A DNA stretch of 64,000 bases from Closterium sp. Naga37s-1 (taxonomy: Eukaryota > Streptophyta > Zygnematophyceae > Desmidiales > Closteriaceae), in assembly GCA_947471745.1 (NCBI GenBank), contig CANJKZ010000430.1, forward strand, positions 453,501 to 517,500, read 5' to 3'. The position numbers and the translations under genes were made by a program. Positions within the stretch are counted from its first letter, which is position 1; each line of letters begins with the position of its first letter. Of this stretch, positions 21,601 to 33,600 are shown piece by piece. Under the pieces are notes generated by a model, which was not told the DNA's origin, did not search any database, and worked only from the letters and a program-made list of their open reading frames with translations.

Positions 21601-24600
21601 CTCGTTCTCGTGCTCTTCGCTCCAGGCCGCTATGCTCTGTTCTTCTCCCCACCACCTGTCTCTGGTTTTCCCACTTGTGATTGTGGTTCGCATTGCCCCA
21701 ATTCTTCTCTTCCCAGTCCGTCTTTACTTGCCTCTCACATGCACGTTCCTTGTTCCCCTTCCCAACCCTCTCACTCGTCCACCTCATTCGATCTTCCATC
21801 CTTCCTGTTCTCTCCTCTCCTCATTCTTCCCTCCGACCCCCCCTCGCCCCCCCCTTCTTGTAATGCATGCAGATCCTTCTTGAGTTTGTCAAGTCTATCA
21901 ATGACCACAACGGGTACTCCTCTCCTCTCCTCTCCTCTCCTCTCTCGTCTCCTCTTGTCTCCTCTCCTCTCCTCTGCTCTCCTCTGCTCTCCTCTCCTCT
22001 CCCCTCCATCTTTCTCTCTACCACTCCCCCTTTCTTTCTCCACTTCTCCCTGTTTTCTGTCTCTCTCTCTTGCCTGTTCTGCTCGGCCCCTCCCCCACGG
22101 CCGACTCTTCCTCCTCCCCTCGCCCCACCCCTGCCGTTCTTCTCTCTTTCCCTGCTTCTCGGTCACCAATCCACTCAATCTCGCCTCCGCCATCCACTCC
22201 GCCCCCCGCCCCTGCTGTCTGTGTCCGCTTGTCTGCGCATGCAGCCCCATGGAGGAGATTGTTGAGGCGCCTCAAAAACCCCCCACCCCTGTTGTCCGTG
22301 TCTGTGTGTCCGCGCGCTGGGCTGTGTGCAGGCCGATGGAGGAGCAGCGGCTGTCGTACGGGCCGCCGCTGTACCGCCTCACGGAGCTCGCCAACCGCTT
22401 GCACATCTTCCTCGCGCTCTGGTGGTCCTCCTTCGACGAATGCACCGAGTCAGTGCGGGGAGGGGGAGTGGGGGGAGAGGTTGGGGGGAGGTGGGGGTGA
22501 GGGAGAGGGGGGGGGGAGGGGAGGCAGGGTAAGAGGGGTGAGTGCGATGGGAGGGGACGGGAGGATTTTGTAAATGGCAACCGCTCCAGAATTGCCAACC
22601 GCTTGCACATCTTCCTCGCGCTCTGGTGGTCCTCCTTCGACGAATGCACCGAGTCAGTGGTGGGGGGAGGGGGGGCAGGATGGGTGGGGGGAAAGTGGGG
22701 GTTGAACAGGGGAGGGAGGGCGGACCAAGGTCTATTTTGAGTCTATTCAAGCAGAATGCGCATCTTGCTCTTGCTCTGGTGGTCCTCCTTCGATGACTGT
22801 GTGCGGGGGTGGGGGTGGGCACGTCTTGGAGGGAAGCAGCGGGAAGGGGAGGAGAGGGGAGGGGAAGGAGAGGGGAGGCGAGGATTGGGGGGAGGGGAGG
22901 AGTGGGAAGTTAAGGGAGGCAGGGGAAATGGAGGAAATGAATGAATGAAATGCTTGGCTATTCGTTTCCCCCGTCCCCCACTTTTTTCCTTTAGTCCGTC
23001 CCGCTCACTCTCGCTTGTGTCTCCTTCCTTGCCTCTGTTTCCTGTGGTTTCACATTCACTCGGTGTTGGTGGGGTGGGCACACAGGAATGCGTCTGACTA
23101 CGTCGGCGTGGTGAGCGAAGCTGCAGCTATCTACTCCAAGGAGATTGCACGATTCCTCACGCTCCTCAGGTGCCTACTGTGTGCAAGCATGCATTCACGG
23201 ATGCTTGCTTGTCTGAGTGCATGCTTGAGTGCTGTGCTTGTCTGCATCGTTGTGCGCGTTTGTGGTTGGGGGGCAGACGACTCGTTTGAGGGTGCCAAGC
23301 GTTGTCAAGAGCATGTGCTCATAGAAACGGTTAGATATAAGTTGTTATTAAGAATCGTGGATTCAGGTATGCGAGAGTGGATTAACCACGTGCATGCCAT
23401 TCCTCCTCCCCTCGTTGGCCTCTTTGGGCTCTCACTTTCTCATCCCTCGTCTGTTCCTTGCTGTCTGCTGTCCCCTACGCACTCCCCCCCTTCCCTTCCC
23501 CCTTCTTCCGCCCCCTTCTCCCGGCCCTTGTGTGTGTGCGTGTGCAGCGATGTGTTTGAGCAGTCGCCGTTCTTGATATCTCCAGAGGAGGCCATGTCTG
23601 CTGAGGATAAGAGGTGCGTGTCATTGTGTGCCGCTGTGTGCCATGCCGTGCCGTGCCGTGCCCACGCCTTGCTCATGTGCTCGCTTCGCTTCACACCGCC
23701 ACCATGCTCGCTCCCCACTGCCAGCCATGCTCGCCTCGCGCTACACCACCATGCCTGCAGCAAATCTGGCCAGGAGTGCATAGCATACCCGACTCCCCGT
23801 TTCCCTCGTCTCTCCCTTCTGATCCACGGCCCAGTTGCATCCCGTGCACCGCACACACCAATCCCACCATTGCTCCTTCCCCTCCCCCCCCCCTCTTCTC
23901 CCCCTCCCCGTTCGCCCGGCCATGGCGTGTGCACCCATGGCAGCAAGCTGGAGGAGTTCAAGGAGCTCAACATCGCATATGGCCAGAGCTCCCAGGTATG
24001 CATTGCCATGCCACGCCACGCCGCGCCACGCCATGCCACGCCATACCATACCATGCCATGCCATGCCATGCCACCCCGTGCCTTTCCATTCCCGCAATGT
24101 ATGTGATTGCCCTTCCTTTCCAGTTCACATCCTCTCCACTCCTGTCTGCTCTGTCTCCCCTCCATTCCTCTCTCTGTTCTGGCCCTCACCCGTCCGTATC
24201 TTTCCCGTTGCTTCTCCCATCTACTCCCCCTTTCACCCCTTCCACACTCCCATCTGCGTGCCTGTGTGTGTGTGTCTGTGTGCCACCAGGTGCCAGTGAC
24301 AGTGGATGCAGTGGGCACCCTGGTGGCCTGGGAATTCAGCCTCACTTATGGCAAGGTACGATTGTTGTTGAGTCAATGTTTGAGACGCCTCAAAATTGTT
24401 TCAACCTCACTTACGGCAAGGTACGATTGTTGTTGCCGATTGTCCTGATTGCTTGTCCCCTGTGCCATGATCCTGGCTGGCTTGTGCTTGTCCCACCGCA
24501 CCGCACTCACACCACCCTGTCCTGTGTGTGCCATGGTTCCGTGCATCAGGATATCGGTTTCAACGTGGAATACACTGCAGAAGACGGCACCAAAACGGTC

Positions 24601-25854
24601 AGTGCTCACTCTCCCATCCCGACCCTCTGTTGAACGCCACTCACCGTCCCCGTTTTCTTCACTTTCCCTTCTCCTAAGACTTTTATTTTTCCTGTGGTGC
24701 TTCCCCCGCCCCTTCTCTTACTTCATTTCGTGTGGCATTGGAACCATCCGCCTGACTTTCTCCACTCTTCTCTCATCGTCCTGCCTCTGGGGGGGTCAAA
24801 TCCGTACTATGATCAACCCTGCAGAACGTCCACCCACCTCCCTCGCCCCCCTTTTTTCACCGCTTCATTTCCTAAACGCCCTCTCGCATCTGTTCGAGCA
24901 CTGTCTGAGATCCTTAGTCCACCTAGTAATAGACATGGGCTGCTCACATAACAAACATCCACCCACAAGTCACTCCTCGATCCCTGTCTTGGCCACACAT
25001 CGTTCTCATCCGTGCTGCCTTGCACTGCCGCTGCCTCTCTGTGTGTTTGACTTGCTCCAGGGCATGGTGCCGTACCAAAAAGTGGACAAGCATGAGGTGC
25101 GTGTGTATTGCTCCTGCGATGCTTCATCACGTGCTCATCCTTCCGTTCCTGCACTGTTGTCTCTTAATTGATTTCTAGTCCTAAGCGTAGCAAGGGAACT
25201 CGTTTCGTACTTTTCCTACGTACGACCCTTTTATCTGCACCTTCCTCCCCCCTGCCCCTCTACCCCCTCTTTAACCTGTGCTTTTTTTTTCCATTCCGCT
25301 ACTTGCCCTGCATCGTGGTGTGGTGTGTGTGCTGTGTGGTCTGTGTGCTGTTTGCTGTGTGGTGCAGGGGAGCTTCAATGCGCCTGCAGTGGGCTCGTAT
25401 ACCATCACATGGGACAACACCTACTCCCTCCTCACAAAGAAGGTCATACCCCCACCTGCCCACCCGCACTCTCCTCCCTCTCCTTCGGGGAGACATACAC
25501 ACTTTTCATCTGCTCTCCCTCCTGTTACTGCCTTGCACACTCATGGTAGTCTTTTTCTGTCTCTCCCTGGTCCCTGTCCCTGTCTCTGTCCCTGTCCCTG
25601 TCCCTGTCTCTGTCCCTGTCCCTGATCCTATCCCTCTGTCCCTCTGTCTGTGTCTCCATGTGAGTGCATACCAGACTGTGCGATACAAGGTGGGAGCCAT
25701 TCCCCCAGTGGAGACAGAGGAAGAGTTGAAAGCAGAGGAAGCTCTGTCACACCCAGAGAAGCAAGGCGATGCCAGCACACCTACTGCTGCTGATGCAGAT
25801 GCAGGTGTGGCTGATGCTACACCTGCTTCAGAAGCTGACGCTGCCACCACTTGA
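18699..25854 (+). CDS. GOLD-domain protein, plant cytosolic type
   Basis: Exons read by eye are 18699-18858, 19525-19655, 20142-20274, 20595-20751, 21252-21330, 21873-21913, 22332-22448, 23086-23169, 23548-23613, 23944-23995, 24290-24355, 24550-24597, 25061-25096, 25368-25442 and 25675-25854. All phases agree and give 474 residues. The start [19 protein letters not shown], the block [15 protein letters not shown] and NGPMEEQR..YGPPLY match a conserved plant family often labelled Sec14-like or patellin-like. I see no CRAL-TRIO lipid-binding domain. Residues from about 341 form a GOLD beta-sandwich ([45 protein letters not shown]), a fold known to bind cargo or membrane partners in p24 and SEC14-like proteins. 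No signal peptide or membrane segment is visible, so it is likely cytosolic and membrane-associated (inference). The tail is Ala/Asp-rich. Introns hold partial exon copies. Confidence 0.85.
20025..20125. repeat. CTCCC microsatellite in an intron
   Basis: More than a dozen CTCCC units form the polypyrimidine stretch ahead of the third exon of the GOLD gene. Confidence 0.85.
21252..21476 (+). repeat. Tandem copy of GOLD-gene exon 5
   Basis: The exon with its donor and about 20 intron bases (21252-21350) is copied at 21379-21476, encoding the same [21 protein letters not shown] block. The second copy lacks a visible acceptor, so it is probably not spliced in. A TTGAGTTGACTCAA palindrome lies between the copies. 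Confidence 0.85.
21361..21374. repeat. Junction palindrome 1
   Basis: TTGAGTTGACTCAA has 6-base arms and a 2-base centre. It sits between two copies of exon 5. Confidence 0.8.
22200..22345 (+). repeat. Copied acceptor region of GOLD-gene exon 7
   Basis: The intron end and first exon bases (22277-22345) are preceded by an older-looking copy at 22200-22257 that also ends in an acceptor and CCATGGAGGAG. The palindrome TTGAGGCGCCTCAA separates them. Confidence 0.8.
22262..22275. repeat. Junction palindrome 2
   Basis: TTGAGGCGCCTCAA is a perfect 14-base palindrome between two copies of the exon 7 acceptor region. Confidence 0.85.
22386..22810 (+). repeat. Three copies of the GOLD-gene exon 7 end
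   Basis: The block encoding [17 protein letters not shown] is present in the real exon (22386-22448). It recurs at 22591-22657, nearly exact and including the donor, and at 22759-22800, shortened and diverged. Confidence 0.85.
24336..24440 (+). repeat. Copied end of GOLD-gene exon 11
   Basis: CCTCACTTATGGCAAGGTAC plus the following intron bases (24336-24370) recur at 24402-24438 with one change. The two are separated by TTTGAGACGCCTCAAA. Confidence 0.85.
24379..24394. repeat. Junction palindrome 3
   Basis: TTTGAGACGCCTCAAA has 6-base arms and a 4-base centre. It sits between two copies of an exon end. Confidence 0.8.
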
Positions 25855-26491
25855 ACTACTGTACCATGCTGACTATACTTGGTCCACAGTTGAGGTTTTC
25901 CACATAGACTGGTTAGCACAGGTGTAATTGATGGTGTAGTACACATTGAAATTGGGGTTATGGCGCAGCATTGTGTACTTTGCCCTTGTTATGTAGCACA
26001 GATTCTTGAATGTCGTTAGAGCTAGCGTATGGAGTTGCTTTGAAAAAAAACACCTGCAATTTTTAACCTACTGCGTAACAGAGTTTCCAAATGAACGTAC
26101 CGAGATGTATTCTGAAAACCTTGTAGGGGAGCTGTCTATACAACGGATACTTCACAGTGAGATGTTCTCCCGGCCAGTGCGGCTCGCTACCACAACCACA
26201 ATAATCACGTAATTATTTGTCTGCCCGTCAACATAACGTATATCAAGAAGGTTCAACACCACTTGATGACACATTCACTGTTCCATACACCCGGCCCTCC
26301 TTTATTTCCGCTTTGACATGTGTTTTAAATTCAGTGTCCAGAATACGCCCTCATTCTCGGTTATACGAACTTGCAGGAAGAAACAGAATGGTTGAGAGCG
26401 GTTAAAGATGGTTCGATATGGTTCAATAAGACAATTTGAATAAGACAAAATCAGCCTGCCAGACGCCCGCTGGTGAGATGACCGAGAATTA
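25855..26491. other. Downstream region of the GOLD-domain gene
   Basis: This should hold the 3' UTR and terminator of the GOLD gene. It is less GC-rich than the genes. I see no coding sequence or RNA gene. Confidence 0.4.
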
Positions 26492-26939
26492 GGGCGTGTA
26501 AAATTGTAACGACCAAGCTGATTTTCCGCCCTTTGCGCGTTTCCGGCGACTGCGAATAGGTGTAACGCGTAAGCGATCCCCGCCACAAATTCCGCCAGCA
26601 CGTGGGGCATCTGCCACAAACTACCTCCGTAATTGAAAGCGAAAAGTTTTAGTCCTTTTACTGCATTCGAACGGGGTGTGGAATACAGGGGGATCACAAG
26701 CCTAGACTAGGGTGTTTAATAAAGCAGCGAGTTTAGGCGAACAAAAAGATTTTCCCCTCGCTGAGGATACAAGTCTACGTAGGTCCCAAAATGCAGGATG
26801 TCAAAAGTTTTATCGGAAAATACCATTGCAATTCGGTCAAACCGGGGTGACTACTCTGTAGGTGTAACCCTAAATACCTCGCAATCGCCAGAACCGCCCG
26901 AATGGTCGACCATTCCGGTCATTACAATTTTACACGCCC
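26492..26939. mobile_element. Harbinger-like MITE
   Basis: Terminal inverted repeats of about 23 bases begin GGGCGTGTAAAATTGTAA on the left. The right end is their reverse complement with one mismatch. The flanks are TTA at 26489-26491 and TTA at 26940-26942, a 3-base target duplication as used by PIF/Harbinger transposons. The 448-base interior has no transposase, so it would need one in trans. Confidence 0.8.
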
Positions 26940-26942
26940 TTA

Positions 26943-27693
26943 GGGTGTAGCTGCATCTCTCAAACCAATGGTGGGCCTGGTGCCAACCAGACATGATCTG
27001 TGGCCGTTCCGACGGAGTGATCCAGCCGAACCTATTGCTGAACTGCTGACAACAAGAGGGCTGTGGCAAGCGTCGGGCAAACACTGACACCCTCCACGCG
27101 ATTCGTCCGACAAATGAAACAATTATGCGAAGAGTGTATCTCAATGTTTGTAATCGCTCATCACCCTACCCAGCCATTGCAAAACCGTTGAAACCGTTGA
27201 GAACGTACTGCAACTTAGTAAGCCACGCTCGCACCAACCGACTCGGGGAACGCCCTCTGCGAAACAGGTTACTGTTCTGATAGGTCGGTGAACTGTAGTG
27301 GCGCGTCCCGCAATTATCGCACTGCTTGATCCGGTGGGGGAGGAAGACAGCTGCGACGCCCATCCATCGCCGTTGGCGAATGCACGAAACCCAGAAACCA
27401 GTCAGCCCAGCACAGCACAAACAGTACAATGTGCAAGCAAGCGACAGCTAGCGTGCAGTTCAGCAGCAGCACCATCACAAGCACCAGCACACAATCAGGC
27501 CCAACCACAAATCATCTCACATCCCACACCTTCGAGAGTGTTGCAGGGTGTGCTTCACAAGTGACCTGCAGTGCAGTGGTCACCTTCAAAGGCGCACAGC
27601 ACACCCGAGTAGACTACACTGCATTGCCGGGACCGTGACCTTCGCGCCAAGGTTGCCACAATACACGTTTTGCTCGAACCGTGCGGATTAGCC
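26943..27693. other. Upstream region of the ion channel gene
   Basis: No gene is supported here. The stretch just before the ATG should contain the promoter and 5' UTR of the channel gene. An unusual CAGCACA-rich run lies near 27400-27500. Confidence 0.4.
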
Positions 27694-30600
27694 ATGGCGT
27701 GTCACTGGCATGGCAGCACGCGGTTCGTCTTCCACGCGACAGTAGCGCTAGTCGCTGTTTTGGCACTAACGCCATGGAACGAGGAGCCGGAGCGCGCTGG
27801 AGGCGGAGTTAGGCTAGCCATGGGGCAGGCAGAGAGCCCGCTGATTGGTCAAGGCGTAGACCCGTTCACGTCGAATGTGGTGTCTGAGCCGGTGCCCGTA
27901 TATCTCTCCGTTATGCTACGGAAGCTCATCGCCGTTGATGGTAAGATAACGGGGAGGACGGGATGGCAGAGTGCGACCGAATGTGAGGCTAAATATAAGT
28001 CGCTTTTGAGAATTCTTAAATGCGACCTTCCTGCTAGGCTTGCAGAGTATCCGTTACTATCTGTTCGCTTTCTGTTACTCGCAATTCCACGTCGCCCGCC
28101 GATGCGCGCGCCGTCGTCGATTCAACGGCATCCCGCGTCGCGATTCTGCTGGCTGACTTGCGCGACGGGGCTTGTTCATACCCCCGCCTGTACTACCAAT
28201 TGCGTCGTCTAACTGAGAGCCCAATCGCCAAAGAAGGGCTCAACAATTCGGGAAATACGCAATTCACCTGGTAAATCCTCCCCTATCCTCTCCTATCCTC
28301 TCCCTCCTCTCCCTCCTCTCCCGCCTCTCCCGGAATCCGCATTCCTCCCCCGTGCTATGCGCGCAGAGCTCAAGTACAGCTACAGCGCGTACTTTCAGGT
28401 CGTCACGTCGTGGCGCGATCCCCGAGGTCAGTCGTCGTGCGCTACCCTCCACCGCGCCGCGCTTGCAAACTATCTACCCTCTCGTTCCCCCTCAATGCCG
28501 CTCGTTCCCCCAATGCCGCTCGCTCCCCCAATGCCGCTCGCTCCCCCAATGCCGCTTGCTCCCCCAATGCCGCTCGCTCCCCCAATGCCGCTTGCTCCCC
28601 CAATGCCGCTTGCTCCCCCAATGCCGCTCGCTCCCCCAATGCAGCTCGTTCGCCCCACTACCCCTGCCGATCGATCCTTTCCCCTGCGCTGCGCCGCTGC
28701 ATCGTGAAGCCGCGCGCGTTTCGTGTCATCGTCCGCCCTGCACCACTCAACGTGCCACTTGATTCGGCGCATGCACTCGTACCTCTCAATCGCAACCATT
28801 ATAGAAACCCCACCCTTATATCTCTTCTCCCCGTCTCCCTTCCAATTCCCTCATCTCCTCACCTCTCCCATCCTCTCCCTCCTCTCCCCTCTTCTCCCCT
28901 CCTGTCGCGGCGCGATTCAGTGAACAAACCGCTGGGGGAGACGAAGGTGATGGACCAACTGGGCGGCGCGGGCGCTATGGGCAACAGAAAGCCAGCCAGT
29001 CGTGGTGTGACCTCATCTCCTCGTCTCCCTTCCTCTCGCCTCATCCCCCCTCCCCCATCGCCTCCGCGCCTTGCGCGCGGCAGTGAACAACACGCTGGGA
29101 GTGGTGAAGGTGATGGACCGGACCACAGTTCGCAGCGGACCTGGGGGCGGACGCCATCCAGAACTGCAAATGGTTTTGAGAATTCTCAAAAACAGCGCAC
29201 CTGGGGGAAGACGCCATCCAGAACTGCAAATCCAACCTTTGTGTGACCTCATGCCCTCTCTCCCTTCCTCGCCCCTCTTCCTTCATCTCCCCTCCCGTTC
29301 CCCCGCATCGCCTCCTCCCCGGGCGCAGTGAACAACACGCTGGGGGTGATGAAGGTGATGGACCAGTTCGCACCGGACCTCGTGGCGGACGCCATGAGCA
29401 ACTGCAAGCCCAACGCCACCTTCGCGGGTTTCAACATCAGCCAAAAGTCGGAATGCATTGACGGGCTCAGCCAGGTGCGTGCGCGCGGCGAGGTAACCGT
29501 TGACGGGCTCAGCCAGGTGCGCTGCGCGGAAGCGCGCCCCCCCCCCCCCCTCTCCCCCTTCCCCCTTCTCACCTCCCCTCCCCCCCCGCCTTCTCCCCGA
29601 GTCGTGGCGCCGCTGTTGCCGTTCTTGTTAGAAGCGCACGCGGGGAGTGCGGAGGGGGGGGAAGGGTGGTGGCAGGGTGGGAAGAGGAGGCGCCTTACAA
29701 GAGATGCCGATGCCTCTCAGGAAAGGTCCACGTAGGGAGATGCCTATCTTGTGCTCCCTTCTCTTCGACTCCACACGCCGTGCTCTGTGCTGTCCCTCCG
29801 CAACCATCCATGCACAACCCTCCCTCGCTTTCCCCTCCCCTCCGCTGCCCTCCGCACATGTGCGCGCGCGCGCCAGACGGGGCTGCCCTGCTGCAGCTCA
29901 AGGACTGCAAGAAGCAGTGCACGCCGGCGGGCACGCGGTGCTTTTTGAGTAGTAGACTCAATAAACCTCCCTTCCCCCACATGTGCACTCTCTCCTCCCC
30001 CCCCCTCCCCTTCGCTGCTCAGACGGGGCTGCCGCAGCTGAAGGACTGCAAGAAGCAGTGCACGCCCGCAGGCACGCGGTGCTGTGATGGCGTGTGGCTG
30101 CCGTCGCTCAACATCCCCAACGTCATCTTCTTCCCGCAGGACCGATACGCCACCGGTGAGCACCGCTCCCTCCTCGCTCCTCGCTCCTCGCTCCTGCGCT
30201 ACCTGTGCGCGTGCGCTCTCTCTCTTTCTCCAGCTGGTCACTATTTCACTCCCACGCAGTATACACTCACCTCTTCCCCCTCCCCCCCTCGCCCCTCCCC
30301 CTGTGCGCGCAGAGAGCATCTACTTCTTCGGTGACATAGGCCCGGACATGAGCACCTATTGACTCACCTGTTCACCCCTTCCCCCTCCGCTTTCCCCCTC
30401 CCCTTTCCCCCTCCCCCTTGCCCCCCTGTGCGCGCAGAGAGCATCTACTTCTTCGGTGACATAGGCCCGGACATGAGCGCCGTGGACCGCGAGGTGGTCG
30501 TGGAAGGTGCGCACCAGTGCCAGTGGGGGGCAGTCAAGGGGGAGTGCGGGGGGAGAGTGCAGGGGGGAGAGGGTGGGTGGGGGAGAGGGTGGGGGAGAGT

Positions 30601-33600
30601 GTGGAGGTGACGTTTTGTTCGTTCAACGTGTTTACTTTTGCCTTTCCCTCTCCCTTTTCCTTTCCTGCTCAATACCCACCCTTCTCTTCTCGCCCCCTCC
30701 TTCCCGTGCGCCCGATACACCAGGCGAGTTCTCCTCGCCGTTCAACTTCCAGCGCTTCCCCTTTGATACCCAAGTAAGCCACCCTACCCTACCCCACCCC
30801 ACCCTACCCTACCCCACCCTACCCTACCCTACCCCACCCCACCCTTCCCTACCCCACCCTACCCTACCCTACCGCCTTGGGTCCTTTTGAGCCTCAAAAA
30901 TGCTCTTTTTGAAGCACTCAATACGCCCACAAGACCTCCCTGGCTCCTTGACTCCTCCCCGGCCACAAGACCAACCACTTGCGATTACGGGTTTCGGGTT
31001 CCTCCCCATCTCCCTCATCACCCAAAACCATCTGGATCCAACCTTGCCCTTTTCTTCACTTCCCCCTCTTGCAAATCCTGAATCTCCCGCCTCTCCCATC
31101 TCTCCAGCCTTCAACCCGTCCTCCCCCTCCTTCCTCTGCTCTCTACCAACACCTACCTCAGCACCCGCACTTGTCATTCACAGCATGAGTGAGGGCCTTC
31201 GTGAGGGCCTTCGTGAGGGCCTTGGGTTCACAGTGACGGTGGAGAGCGGCAGCACCTCCGTGTCAACCCCTTCCTGCACTGCACCCTCCCTTCAACGCCC
31301 CTCCCTCCCTCTCCCCCCCACAGCACCTGCGGTTCACACAGTGACGGTGGAGAGCGGCAACAGTTACCCGGTTATGCATGCTTGCATGCTTCCCAGTGAA
31401 CTCTCATACTGATACCAGCACGCGGCTACCCCCCTCCCTCTCCCCCACACAGAACCTGCAGTTCACAGTGACGGTGGAGAGCGGAAACATCTACCTGGCT
31501 ATGCTTGCATCACTCTTGAGAACTCTCATACTGATTCAAGTACACCCCTGTCTTCCCCACACAGCACCTGCGGTTCACAGTGACGGTGGAGAGCGGGAAC
31601 ATCTACGCTTAACCTTTCCATGCATGCACCCTCCCTGCACCACCTCCCTGCTCCGCCTCGCCTCGCCACACCCTGTCTTCCCCACACAGCACCTGCGGTT
31701 CACAGTGACGGTGGAGAGCGGCAACATCTACCTGGTGACTTCCAACTCGGGGCGGCAGCAGGAGCAGGCGTCCAAGGGGCTCAGCGGGGGCGGCACGGGG
31801 GGATTCTCCTCGGACGAGGTCACGGGGTGGCGCATCAGCAGTGTCGGGCTCAACTGCTCTGCGGGTTCATCCAACACCGCTGTTTCCGATCTCGCTTCCT
31901 ATGCCCAAGGTGTGCAGCCCTTTTTTATATGAGACGGTTCTCATCTCAATGTCGGCTCACGGGGTGGCGCATCAGCCGCGTGGGGCTCAACTGCTCCGCC
32001 AGTTCATCGAACACCGCTGTTTCCGATCTCGCTACCTATGCCAAAGGTGCGCAGCCCGGGTGTGAGAGACGGATCTCATCTCAATGTCGGCTCACAGGGT
32101 GGCTCAATGCCTCCCCCTCAACCTCCAACCTCTTCCCCCTCCCCCTCCCCCTACCCACTGCCCCCCATTGTGCAGACGACCCGTGGGCGCAGGTGAGCAG
32201 CAGTGGGGGGGCAGCGGACCCATCGAAGCCGACCACGTGTGTGTTTGTCATCTCCATCTCGCGCACCAGTGGCGTCTACGTCCTCTCCGTACGCTCCACC
32301 TTCCCTCTCCTCCCCTCCCCTCCCCTCCCCTCCCCTCCCCTCCCCTCCCCTCCCCTCCCCTCCCTTCCCCTCCCCTCCCCGCCTTTCCCCTGCCCATCCT
32401 CACACCCCTGCTCCTCACTCTCATCCTTGTCTTTCCTGATTACTCTCCCCCTCAACTTTCCTCCCCCTCCCCCCTCAACACTCCATCACCCGCCTCCCAT
32501 CCCACCTCGTCCTCCCCGTTTCTCCCCACGCCTCCCTATCGTCCACCTCTTCTCCCTCTCAACGCCTCCTCTTGTCCCTCCCATCACCCTCCCATTACCC
32601 CCGCGTCTCCCTGGCCGGCAGGTGATTCTCCCGGTGATGCTGAGCGTGTACCTGACCTTCTCGGTGTTCTTTGCCAAGCCAGAGGACCTGGAGGTCCGCT
32701 CGGCTACCTGTGTGACGCTCTTCCTCGCCCTGGCCGCCGTGCAGTTCGTCATCGACAGCCAGGTGGGTGGGTGCGTGTGGGCTGCAAGCACACATGTGCA
32801 TGCACGTGCCACACGCACACATGTGCATGCACGTGCCACACGCACACATGTGCATGCACGTGCCACACGCACACATGTGCATGCACGTGCCACATGCACA
32901 CAGACTTCTAACACGATGCAACCGCATGCACTGCTGTGCTGTTGCCATTGGCTACTCCTCCTCCTCCTCCTCCTCCTCCTCCTCCTCCTCCTCCTCCTCC
33001 TCCTCCTCCTCCTCCTCCTCCTCCTCCTCCTCCTCGTCCTCCTCCTCCTCCTCCTCCTCCTACTCCTCCACCTCCTCCACCTCCTTCCCCCCAAGTCCAT
33101 AACATATCCTCCCTGTTCACATGCCATATGCATCCTTCTCTTTCCCGCTCCCTCCCTCCCTCCCTCCCTCCTTCCCTCTGCTCCTCGCCCCCACCCATCG
33201 CCATGCGTGAGCCCCCTCCAAGCTGCCGCGCACGTCAGCCATAACACCGTTGCATACCTGGTGATTGCGTCCAATATCTTACCAGCAAACCCCTCCTGAA
33301 TTCTCCTCCCCTGTCCCCCCCCCTCACCCCCCTTTTCCCTTCCCTCCCTTTCTCCCCCCTCTCCCCCACCCGGTCCTCCCCCCAGCTGCTGCGCACGTCA
33401 GCCATAACGCAGTTTGGGTACCTGGTGATCACGTCTTACACTGTCCAGGCAACCCCTCCTAAATTCTCTTCCTCCCGTTCCCCTCCCTCGTCCCCCCGTT
33501 CCTGCCTCCCCCCAGCTGCCGCGCACGTCAGCCATAACGCAGTTTGGGTACCTGGTGATCACGTCTTACATATTCATCATGCTCACCACCATCGAGACTG

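Noticed and set aside
26302-27144. Minus-strand frames around the MITE
   Set aside because: They overlap the MITE and its flanks, lack motifs and show no transposase signature.
30311-30360. First copy of channel exon 5 as an alternative exon
   Set aside because: It has an acceptor but reaches a stop quickly and shows no donor. It is better read as a truncated duplicate.
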